Below, piece by piece: positions 9,732 through 16,467 of a stretch of 64,000 nucleotides of DNA (positions within the stretch are counted from its first letter, which is position 1; each line of letters opens with the position of its first letter). A program made the position numbers and the translations under genes. The notes beneath the pieces were generated by a model that ran no database searches, was not told the DNA's origin, and saw only the letters and a program-made list of their open reading frames with translations. Origin of the DNA: Synechococcus sp. KORDI-49 (GTDB lineage Bacteria > Cyanobacteriota > Cyanobacteriia > PCC-6307 > Cyanobiaceae); assembly GCF_000737575.1 (NCBI RefSeq), contig NZ_CP006270.1, positions 251,163 through 315,162 of the forward strand, in the 5' to 3' direction.

Positions 9732-11534
9732 GTGAGCAATCATCAGGTCGACGATTCGGAAATGCTCGACCTTGTCTCCTCGGCCTCGGTAACGATTCCG
9801 TGGAATATCGCTTGGCAGGAGCTTGATCTCATTTTCGGCCTTGGTCGGTTGGCGAGTGGAGAGCAGGTGCTTCTGAACCCAGCGGACTTTGGAGTTGTTC
9901 CTGCTGGTGGTGTGCAGCTCCCTGGCGTTGAAGTGCGTGGATCTGATGCTGGCAACATCATCTACGCCTCAACCAATTCTTCCGTCTATGGCGGTGATAA
10001 CGGCGATTCTCTCTACAGCATCGATGGTTATTCGGATAATTTGCTTGTTGGAGAAGAGGGGAGCGATCGTTTCGTCATCGCTCCGAGCAATGATTACATC
10101 GTTGGTGGTTCACTGATTGAGAATGCGATTACCTTCGGCCTTCATCGTTATCTTGCTGAGGTCGATTCTGTTCCGGATCTCTTTTATCTGACGAATTCAG
10201 GTGCGAGTGCGGCTGACGATCCTTCTTTGATCGCGGATTTTCACGTTGGTGTTGATCGTGTCTTCGTCGATGGCGAAGAGCGTACTGGTGAATGGTCCTC
10301 TCTCAAGGCGGATCTGGCGCTACTGGGATTCGATGTGAATGCAGCACCCGTGCTCAAGGACTCCTTGAGCAGCATCAGTCGTGAGCTTGTGGGAGGTCAG
10401 CAGGGATTGATCGATCTCGCAGGTGCTGTGATCGATCCTGACGACGACGAACTGGCGGTTGTGATTCTGTCGGGTCCTGAGTGGATCAGCAGTTCCGGTC
10501 TCCAGATCGTCCTGGCTCCCCCGAGCAATAGCTCGCGGAATGACGTTGTGACCTACGGAGTTCATGACGGTCGTGCCATCGTTCTTGGTGAGATTCAGTT
10601 GGCAGTTACACCGGGCGATGAGCCGGTGGCACCCTCTCCTGATCCCTCACCCAGTCCTGATCCCTCACCCAGTCCTACTCCCTCACCCAGCCCTGCGCCG
10701 TCGGTGCCACCGACTGGTCCGTCTCCCGCTTTCGTCGGTGACAGCTCCAACGTTGACGTCATCCAGGATGGCCAATCCGTCCGCGTGATCGGTACTCGAG
10801 CTGCTGTGTCGATTCCTCTTGATGCCGTTGACAAGGTCACTCTGGATAACACCTCGTCTGAAAGAACTCAACTGGCTGTCTCAGCTGAAGTTCGTGGTCT
10901 TGACATTCGAATTGACAGTGGGGCGCTGACGCTGGAGGGTTCCAAGGTTGTTGGTTCCACGATTGAGTTTGCTCAAGGAGAGGATGCCGAGTTTGTCAGT
11001 TCAGTACAGAAGATTGGCGGTGGTACAACCATCGTGATGAGTGAGGGGAATGACTCCGTTGAAATTGGTCAGGGTGTTGTCAACAAAAGTTTCTTCTCCA
11101 CTGGGGAGGGAGGTGATGCCGTCCTCCTCGATTCCGCAGTGAAGATCAAGGGGAATACTGTCTTTGATCTTGGCAAGGGCACGGATTCGGCAACGATCGA
11201 TGCAGAGATCCGAAGGGCAACGTTCGAGTTGGGGAAGGGGGCTGATCAGATCACCATGACTGGTGCGGTGAAGAAAGCATTTGTTGACCTCGGTTTTGAC
11301 AAGGCTGGTGATGTTGTGACCATTGCGTCTGAAAATCTGATCTCGAGGAAGATCAAACTGACCAATTTTGATAAAAAGGATGAGCTGATTATCGGTGGAG
11401 AAAGCTTTGGTTACGCTGATCTTCAGTCGAATGATTTTGACCGGATCAGTGTGAGTTTCCGCGGTGAAACCCCTGCGATTGTTCCGGAAGAGTCCAGCGA
11501 CTCCAATGCCTCGACGGGGTTTGATTTCCTCTGA
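9732..11534 (+). CDS. RTX-like secreted repeat protein, function unknown (600 aa)
   Basis: No enzyme domain is recognised. Residues about 75-185 hold glycine/aspartate-rich calcium-binding-type sequence (SVYGGDNGDSLY, LLVGEEGSDRF) and end with LFYLTNSG followed by DPSLIADFHVGVDRVF, which lines up with the end of the module in the two preceding proteins. Next comes a short cadherin-like stretch (IDLAGAVIDPDDDELAV), then a Pro-Ser-Asp linker made of 18-base DNA repeats. The C-terminal 250 residues are beta-rich with imperfect repeats (FDLGKGTDSATI, FELGKGADQITM). There is no signal peptide, so C-terminal type I export is likely. The start is a GTG with a poor ribosome site; an ATG 30 bases downstream (9762) is an alternative. 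It is probably a surface or matrix protein. Confidence 0.72.
   Translation: MSNHQVDDSEMLDLVSSASVTIPWNIAWQELDLIFGLGRLASGEQVLLNPADFGVVPAGGVQLPGVEVRGSDAGNIIYASTNSSVYGGDNGDSLYSIDGYSDNLLVGEEGSDRFVIAPSNDYIVGGSLIENAITFGLHRYLAEVDSVPDLFYLTNSGASAADDPSLIADFHVGVDRVFVDGEERTGEWSSLKADLALLGFDVNAAPVLKDSLSSISRELVGGQQGLIDLAGAVIDPDDDELAVVILSGPEWISSSGLQIVLAPPSNSSRNDVVTYGVHDGRAIVLGEIQLAVTPGDEPVAPSPDPSPSPDPSPSPTPSPSPAPSVPPTGPSPAFVGDSSNVDVIQDGQSVRVIGTRAAVSIPLDAVDKVTLDNTSSERTQLAVSAEVRGLDIRIDSGALTLEGSKVVGSTIEFAQGEDAEFVSSVQKIGGGTTIVMSEGNDSVEIGQGVVNKSFFSTGEGGDAVLLDSAVKIKGNTVFDLGKGTDSATIDAEIRRATFELGKGADQITMTGAVKKAFVDLGFDKAGDVVTIASENLISRKIKLTNFDKKDELIIGGESFGYADLQSNDFDRISVSFRGETPAIVPEESSDSNASTGFDFL
10638..10691 (+). repeat. 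Three 18-base tandem repeats coding a Pro-Ser linker
   Basis: Three consecutive copies of an 18-base unit (cctgatccctcacccagt, the third with two changes) encode PDPSPS or PTPSPS. The reading frame is kept, so copy number could vary by slippage without breaking the protein. Confidence 0.9.
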
Positions 11535-12647
11535 TCAGCCCTCGAGGCATCGCAGGATCTCCTCCCGGCTGATGTCATCCCGCACTTCCACGGTCCCGAT
11601 TGATGTCGGCATCACGAAGCGAAGCTGTCCGTCGCGCACTTTCTTGTCACCCTGAAGCGTCCTGAGTACCGACTCGGGATCCAGATCAGGCCAGCTGGTG
11701 GGCAGACCTGCTCGATCGATCAACCTGCGCTGACGATCGGCCTCCTCCCGGCTCCAGCTGCTGCGCTGCACCGCCAGCTCTCCCACCGCAACCATTCCGA
11801 TGGCCACCGCTTCACCGTGCAGCCAGGTTCCGTAACCACTCAATGTCTCCACGACATGGCCGAAGGTGTGGCCGTAATTGAGGATCGCCCTCAGCCCTCC
11901 CTCTTTTTCGTCGGCGGCCACCACCCTGGCCTTGGCGGTGGCTGATCGTTCCAGCAGGTTGATCAGAGCGTCGCCGGCAAGTCCCTCGGCGCAACTCGGG
12001 TCGGCGATCGCCTCAAGGGTTTCGAACAGCTCCGTATCACCGAGGATTCCATACTTGATCACCTCAGCCATCCCGGCGCGGAATTCGCGTACCGGCAGGG
12101 TGGCCAGGGTTTCCGGGTCCATCAGCACGAGTGTCGGCTGGTGAAAGGCTCCGATCAGGTTCTTGCCGCCGGGATGGTTCACTCCCGTCTTGCCTCCGAT
12201 CGAGGCATCCACCATCGCCAGGAGTGTCGTCGGAACCTGAACCACAGCGATTCCTCGCAACCAGGTGGCCGCTGCGAACCCGGTCATATCGCCGACCACC
12301 CCTCCACCGAGGGCGAGCATCAGTGAGCTGCGTTCCAGCTTCATCGCGAAGGCCGCGTCATGAATGCGTGCCACGGTCGCGGGCGTTTTCTGCTCTTCAC
12401 CGGCCTCGATCACCAGGAGTTCCACCTGGAAACCGCTGCTCCTGAGACTGTTCAGGCAACGATCGCCGTAGGGGCCGGCCACATCCGCGTTGCTGACCAC
12501 GAGAATCTTGCGGCCGGGACGCACCCCGGCCGCAATCAGCTCAGTTCCGACGCTCCTCAAGGCTCCATCACCGATCACCACCTGGTAGGGCGTCGTCTCC
12601 AGTTCCACAGCAATGCGACGGAACGGCGCGGACTGGGTGATGGACAT
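11535..12647 (-). CDS. aroB: 3-dehydroquinate synthase
   Basis: This enzyme converts DAHP to 3-dehydroquinate, step two of the shikimate pathway. At 370 residues it has the usual family length. Visible motifs are the NAD-binding [13 protein letters not shown], the substrate loop [19 protein letters not shown], and the metal-ligand segments [11 protein letters not shown] and HGEAVAIGM. Its stop codon directly abuts the stop of the convergent gene to its left (TGA|TCA). An ABC permease diverges about 80 bases beyond its start. Confidence 0.97.
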   Translation of the reverse strand: MSITQSAPFRRIAVELETTPYQVVIGDGALRSVGTELIAAGVRPGRKILVVSNADVAGPYGDRCLNSLRSSGFQVELLVIEAGEEQKTPATVARIHDAAFAMKLERSSLMLALGGGVVGDMTGFAAATWLRGIAVVQVPTTLLAMVDASIGGKTGVNHPGGKNLIGAFHQPTLVLMDPETLATLPVREFRAGMAEVIKYGILGDTELFETLEAIADPSCAEGLAGDALINLLERSATAKARVVAADEKEGGLRAILNYGHTFGHVVETLSGYGTWLHGEAVAIGMVAVGELAVQRSSWSREEADRQRRLIDRAGLPTSWPDLDPESVLRTLQGDKKVRDGQLRFVMPTSIGTVEVRDDISREEILRCLEG

Positions 12648-12726
12648 GGGAGCTCAACCAACCTGCCCACTCTGCCGCTCTGCGACGGTCACGCGCGCCT
12701 ACCCTCACGCCAGCACCCCGGGGCTC

Positions 12727-13599
12727 ATGCGCAACAGCCTCACTGCCTGGGCCTTCCTGCTGCCAGCGGTTGTTCTGATCAGCCTGTCCGTCCTCATCCC
12801 GGCCGTCATGGCGCTCGTCATGAGCTTCACGACCACGGGCCTCGATGTGAGTGAGCCCCTGCAGTTCGTGGGCTTGGCCAATCTCCGCCGGCTGATCAGC
12901 GACCCCATGGCCCTGCGGGTGATGACCACCACCCTTCTCTATCTGATCGGTGTTGTTCCGCCGATCGTGCTGGGTTCCCTGGCCCTGGCCGTGCTGGTGA
13001 ACCGCAGCCTTCCCGGCATCCATGTGCTGCGGGGGGCCTTCTACACGCCTGTGTTGGTGTCGATCGTCGTGGCAGCGATCGCGTTCCGCTGGCTCTACGC
13101 GGAAAACGGTCTGGTCAACGGCTGGCTTGTGGCCTGGTTCGGTGAAACCTTTTCGCCGATCGGGTTTCTCACCACGCCGCAGCTGGCCCTGCCGGCCGTG
13201 ATGCTGGTGACGCTCTGGAAAGGACTCGGCTATTACATGGTCATCTTTCTGGCCGGTCTTCAGGGGATTCCCAAGGAGTTGTACGAGGCTGCCGAGCTCG
13301 ACGGCAGCGAAGGCTGGCGTCAGCATCTCGACATCACGCTTCCGTTGCTGCGTCCCTACGTCGCGCTGGTTGCCGTGGTCTCATCCATCGCCGCAACCAA
13401 GGTCTTCGAGGAGGTGTACCTGATGACCCAGGGAGGCCCGGCCGACTCCACCAGAACCATCGTTTACTACGTCTACGACCAGGCTTTCGCGGAACTTGAA
13501 ATCAGTTATGCCTGCACGCTTGGACTGGCGCTGTTCCTGCTGGTGATGCTCTTCACCCTGATCCGCCTGGCCTTCAGTGGCGATCGCGCCTTGATCTAA
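12727..13599 (+). CDS. Sugar-type ABC transporter permease (MalF/UgpA class), orphan
   Basis: The 290-residue inner-membrane protein has about six transmembrane segments and the binding-protein-dependent permease signature ELYEAAELDGSEGWRQHLDITLP, which docks with the ATPase. The open frame extends back to 12613, but that would run into aroB, and the sequence before MRNSLTAWAFLLP is not membrane-like, so 12727 is preferred. No binding protein, second permease or ATPase is adjacent; it may pair with subunits elsewhere, or with the ATPase at 34322. The substrate is unknown. The gap to purK is 51 bases. Confidence 0.88.
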   Translation: MRNSLTAWAFLLPAVVLISLSVLIPAVMALVMSFTTTGLDVSEPLQFVGLANLRRLISDPMALRVMTTTLLYLIGVVPPIVLGSLALAVLVNRSLPGIHVLRGAFYTPVLVSIVVAAIAFRWLYAENGLVNGWLVAWFGETFSPIGFLTTPQLALPAVMLVTLWKGLGYYMVIFLAGLQGIPKELYEAAELDGSEGWRQHLDITLPLLRPYVALVAVVSSIAATKVFEEVYLMTQGGPADSTRTIVYYVYDQAFAELEISYACTLGLALFLLVMLFTLIRLAFSGDRALI

Positions 13600-13650
13600 G
13601 CAGCCGATCGCGGATCCCGGTGGCAAGCTGCGGGAGTCTGCTCGACCTGG

Positions 13651-14811
13651 ATGATCGGCGTTGTGGGAGGAGGCCAGCTGGCCCGCATGCTGGTTCAGGC
13701 GGCGGCTTCACGTCAGATTCCCGTCGCTGTTCAGACGGGCTCCGATGACGACCCTGCCGTGGAGGGGGCCTCCAGGCTTGTGACGGCGGATCCCAGGGAT
13801 GTTGCCGGTACGCGCCAGCTGGTGGAGGGATGCAGCGGCATCACCTTTGAGAACGAATGGGTGAATATCGATGCTCTGATCCCCCTTGAGCAGCAAGGAG
13901 TTCGCTTCCGGCCTTCCCTGGCTGCGCTCTCTCCCCTGGTCGACAAGCTCTCCCAGCGCCAGCTGCTTGCCGATCTTCTGATTCCGAGCCCGCCCTGGTG
14001 CCCGCTGAGCCTGGTGTCCCCTGCTCAGCCGGCCCTTCCTCAAGGCTGGAGTTTTCCTGTGATGGCCAAGGCCGCCAGGGGTGGATACGACGGCAAGGGC
14101 ACCCTGATCCTCAAGGACATCGATGCGCTGGCTCAGTTGATCCGCTCGGTCACTGCCGAGGAGTGGATGCTCGAGGCCTGGGTGGACTACGAGCGCGAAC
14201 TGGCGTTGGTGGTCAGCCGCGACACCAGCGGATGCGTCCGGGCATTCCCCCTGGTGGAAACCCATCAGAGCCAGCAGGTCTGCGACTGGGTCCTCGCACC
14301 TGCCGCCGTGCCCCAGGCCGTGGAAGCGCTTGCTTTCAACGCAGCCTCGTCGCTGCTGACGAAGCTCAACTATGTCGGGGTTCTCGCTCTGGAATTCTTC
14401 TTCGGCCCTGACGGTCTTCAGGTGAACGAGATCGCACCCCGGACCCACAACTCCGGCCATTTCTCGATCGAGGCCTGCACCAGCAGCCAGTTCGATCAGC
14501 AGCTGTGCATTGCAGCCGGGCTGCCGGTGCCAGCTCCTCAGCTCGCCTGCCAGGGTGCGGTGATGGTGAATCTCCTCGGTCTGTCCGACGGAATCGCCGC
14601 CCCCCTTGATCATCGGCTGGCCTCACTGCGTCAACTGCCCGATGCCACGCTCCACTGGTATGGAAAGAGCCCGGAATCGCCGGGGCGGAAACTCGGCCAC
14701 ATCACCGTGGTGCTGCATGGGGCGACCGCGGATGAGCGCTCCGATGAAGCGCACAGGATCACCACCAGGATCAGAGAGATCTGGCCGTTGCCTTGCTTCG
14801 GCTCCGACTAA
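13651..14811 (+). CDS. purK: N5-carboxyaminoimidazole ribonucleotide synthase
   Basis: This ATP-grasp enzyme of de novo purine synthesis joins AIR, bicarbonate and ATP to give N5-CAIR. It starts with the nucleotide-binding loop MIGVVGGGQLARML. The ATP-grasp core includes FPVMAKAARGGYDGKGT, and the metal/phosphate region includes VNEIAPRTHNSGHF. Its length of 386 residues is normal. The probable 6S RNA lies immediately downstream, the order seen in other cyanobacteria. Confidence 0.96.
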   Translation: MIGVVGGGQLARMLVQAAASRQIPVAVQTGSDDDPAVEGASRLVTADPRDVAGTRQLVEGCSGITFENEWVNIDALIPLEQQGVRFRPSLAALSPLVDKLSQRQLLADLLIPSPPWCPLSLVSPAQPALPQGWSFPVMAKAARGGYDGKGTLILKDIDALAQLIRSVTAEEWMLEAWVDYERELALVVSRDTSGCVRAFPLVETHQSQQVCDWVLAPAAVPQAVEALAFNAASSLLTKLNYVGVLALEFFFGPDGLQVNEIAPRTHNSGHFSIEACTSSQFDQQLCIAAGLPVPAPQLACQGAVMVNLLGLSDGIAAPLDHRLASLRQLPDATLHWYGKSPESPGRKLGHITVVLHGATADERSDEAHRITTRIREIWPLPCFGSD

Positions 14812-14850
14812 CGTGGCATTGAACTGCTGTGTTGGTGACGGCCTTTTCTA

Positions 14851-15000
14851 GTGCTCTGATCTGACTCTCTTTCGACTTGGGGAGACTGTCGTGAAGGTGC
14901 CGTAAACCGGCCTTGCAGCCGGAAACGAAGCCTCATTTTGACTCCCCTTCTGGTTCTTCCAGGTCGACCACTGGGGCTCGCACGGCATGGCGGTTCACCC
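14851..15000 (+). ncRNA. ssaA: Probable 6S RNA (boundaries approximate)
   Basis: The gap after purK can fold into a long rod. GTGC (14851-14854) can pair with GCAC (14980-14983). TCGACTTGGGGAG (14872-14884) pairs with CTCCCC (14942-14947) and then AGGTCGA (14961-14967), leaving a 13-base one-sided bulge. A terminal hairpin CCGGC/GCCGG lies at 14907-14922. A long stem with a central asymmetric bubble is the 6S hallmark, and the cyanobacterial 6S gene is known to follow purK. If real, the RNA binds RNA polymerase holoenzyme and tunes transcription. The ends are not defined by the sequence alone. Confidence 0.55.
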
Positions 15001-15030
15001 ACTTTCTTCAGGCGTTCTCGAGGAGATCAC

Positions 15031-15264
15031 GTGAATCTCTCGTTTCCGACCATCGTTCTGATGCTCCTCGCCTGTTCCTCACCCGTGAAGGCCGACGGGA
15101 TCAGCTTTCGTCCAGACGATGCCATGGTGGCCTGCCGCGCCATCCTTCCTCAGTGCTTCACGCGGGCGGACTGGGCTGAGCTCTGCCGAACCGATCCCTC
15201 GTTGTTGGAGGCTCATCCGGAGGCCTGCCGACTGGCCATGCAGGCCGATCCCGAGAATCCCTGA
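15031..15264 (+). CDS. Small secreted cysteine-containing protein (77 aa), unknown function
   Basis: A GTG preceded by a good ribosome site (GAGGAGATCAC) is a better start than the upstream in-frame ATG at 14938, which lies inside the probable 6S RNA. The first 20 residues (NLSFPTIVLMLLACSSPVKA) form a signal peptide. The mature part of about 57 residues has four cysteines (VACRAILPQC, ELC, EAC) that could form disulfides. No family was recognised. Confidence 0.65.
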   Translation: MNLSFPTIVLMLLACSSPVKADGISFRPDDAMVACRAILPQCFTRADWAELCRTDPSLLEAHPEACRLAMQADPENP

Positions 15265-15300
15265 GCGACTCCATCGCGCCCTTCAGGGGCGATGTCGCTC
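15263..15300. terminator. Dyad between convergent genes
   Basis: GAGCGAC, ATCGC and CCC pair with GGG, GCGAT and GTCGCTC around a TTCA loop. The hairpin begins at the stop codon of the small secreted protein and holds the stop codon of the convergent DUF2103 gene in its loop. No T-tract follows on either side, so it is a weak bidirectional terminator or an RNA end-protecting hairpin. Confidence 0.5.
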
Positions 15301-15600
15301 CATCGCCTGCTGAAGATCCGGTTTCGGCAGGTCCGTGATGATGAACACCTCCTGCACTGTCGTTCCACGACGGGCCACAAGTTTGTAGCCGCCCCGGATT
15401 GGCGTGGACACCCGCAGTTCAAGGGTCGGGCAGCGACCCTTGACCCGGTTGATCACCGCCGGGGTGATCGTCTGGATGCCCTGCTCGGACGCCAGGGATC
15501 TCAGCCAGGGGATCAGACCCTCGACGTAGGTGCTGTGGGTGATCACAACCCGGCCCAAAACCGAACACTTTCCCAGGAACTGGTCGAAGTTAGCGGCCAT
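15283..15600 (-). CDS. DUF2103 family protein (105 aa)
   Basis: The sequence GKCSVLGRVVITHSTYVEGLIPWLRSLA and the following region match the DUF2103 family of small cyanobacterial proteins, sometimes called metal-binding; the function is unknown. The frame is open to 15753, but the conserved part begins at MAANFDQF. An alternative ATG at 15633 shares the bases CATG with the start codon of the divergent gene. The convergent neighbour on the left ends 18 bases away. Confidence 0.75.
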   Translation of the reverse strand: MAANFDQFLGKCSVLGRVVITHSTYVEGLIPWLRSLASEQGIQTITPAVINRVKGRCPTLELRVSTPIRGGYKLVARRGTTVQEVFIITDLPKPDLQQAMERHRP

Positions 15601-15631
15601 GGCTATGCCGGAGAGAGGGTGCTGTGTCGCC

Positions 15632-15859
15632 ATGCTGAGATCCGTGGATGCCCTGCGCCGAGCAGTCTCCGGTCCACTCACCGACAGCTGCGGTCCCCAG
15701 GCCCGCATGCTCACCGCTGAAGTGCATGGCAGTGAAGTGCGCGGCCTCGCCATCTGCCCGGGACGGGTTGTGCGCTATGTGCTCGATGCACAGAAGTCTC
15801 ACCTGGACACCGTTGACCTGTTGCGGTTAACCCGGGCCACCCGCAAACCAGCAGCCTGA
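15632..15859 (+). CDS. Small hypothetical protein (75 aa)
   Basis: The protein begins MLRSVDALRRAVSGPL and contains VRGLAICPGRVVRYVLDAQ. It lies between two minus-strand genes and ends one base before the end of clpS. The start at 15632 avoids long overlap with the DUF2103 gene; the frame extends upstream to 15530. No family is recognised. A clean open frame filling an otherwise empty stretch supports it, but expression is not assured. Confidence 0.5.
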   Translation: MLRSVDALRRAVSGPLTDSCGPQARMLTAEVHGSEVRGLAICPGRVVRYVLDAQKSHLDTVDLLRLTRATRKPAA

Positions 15860-15860
15860 A

Positions 15861-16157
15861 TCAGCAGCGTTCGAGTGGTGCCATGGTCAGACCCTCGGAT
15901 CCCAGTTGCTGGTGGTAGAGCTCGGCCTGCTCGAGCGGGCCGCACCACACTTCTGCAGACCCCTGACTGTCGATGCGATTCGCCAGGGTCCAGGCCTTTT
16001 CCTCACTCATCCCCGGGATGATCCGCCGCAGGCAGTCCACCACATGCTGAAAGGTGTTCACGTCATCGTCGAGGACGATGACCCTGGCCTCTGGATAGCG
16101 CTGGGTTGTCCTCTGACGCTCCAGCAGCGTTGTGGATCCCGGGCTGGAGCTGCTCAT
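15861..16157 (-). CDS. clpS: ATP-dependent Clp protease adaptor
   Basis: The 98-residue protein has the ClpS core VIVLDDDVNTFQHVVDCLRRIIPGM and EEKAWTLANRIDSQGSAEVW. ClpS binds the N-domain of ClpA/ClpC and delivers N-degron substrates to the Clp protease. It is the first gene of a proteolysis-rich stretch that includes clpP and ftsH. Confidence 0.93.
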   Translation of the reverse strand: MSSSSPGSTTLLERQRTTQRYPEARVIVLDDDVNTFQHVVDCLRRIIPGMSEEKAWTLANRIDSQGSAEVWCGPLEQAELYHQQLGSEGLTMAPLERC

Positions 16158-16228
16158 GACAGATGCTGGCGCTTGGGTTGCGAGGACGGGAACCTAGGTA
16201 GGATCACACGAGCGAAGCGGTCAAGCAC

Positions 16229-16330
16229 ATGCTGTTCACCCTGGCCTGGGCATCTCTAGCCGCCATATTCAGCTTCTCCATTGCGATGGTCGTCTGGGGT
16301 CGCAACGGTGACGGAACTCTGAAGTTCTGA
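16229..16330 (+). CDS. petN: Cytochrome b6-f complex subunit PetN (33 aa)
   Basis: This short gene encodes a single membrane helix followed by the diagnostic ending [17 protein letters not shown]. PetN is a small structural subunit of the cytochrome b6-f complex in the thylakoid membrane. The gene is divergent from clpS, 71 bases away. A second tiny membrane-protein frame follows after five bases. Confidence 0.93.
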   Translation: MLFTLAWASLAAIFSFSIAMVVWGRNGDGTLKF

Positions 16331-16335
16331 GGCCG

Positions 16336-16467
16336 TTGCCGTCCCTTGATGGTTCCCTGATCAGTCAGTCACTGGCGGTCTCGGCAGCCGTTCTGCTGGT
16401 GTTCGTGAGTGTATCGGTGATCTACCTGTCGCTGATCGAGTGGAAAGACCGACGCCGACGCCGCTGA
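16336..16467 (+). CDS. Tiny single-helix membrane protein (43 aa), unknown
   Basis: A TTG start (16336), preceded by GAGG at the end of petN, opens a frame whose middle is a clear membrane helix (LAVSAAVLLVFVSVSVIYLS). It ends in the basic tail EWKDRRRRR. Its stop overlaps the ATG of the next gene (TGATG), which suggests translational coupling and supports the frame being real. The layout of helix plus positive tail resembles small photosystem or cytochrome subunits, but no family is recognised. Confidence 0.55.
   Translation: MPSLDGSLISQSLAVSAAVLLVFVSVSVIYLSLIEWKDRRRRR

Noticed and set aside
10638-10691. Regular direct repeats considered as a CRISPR array
   Set aside because: The units are contiguous without spacers, in frame, and code a Pro-Ser linker.
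12613-12726. Extension of the ABC permease upstream into aroB
   Set aside because: It would overlap the divergent aroB start and gives a cysteine- and proline-rich non-membrane sequence.
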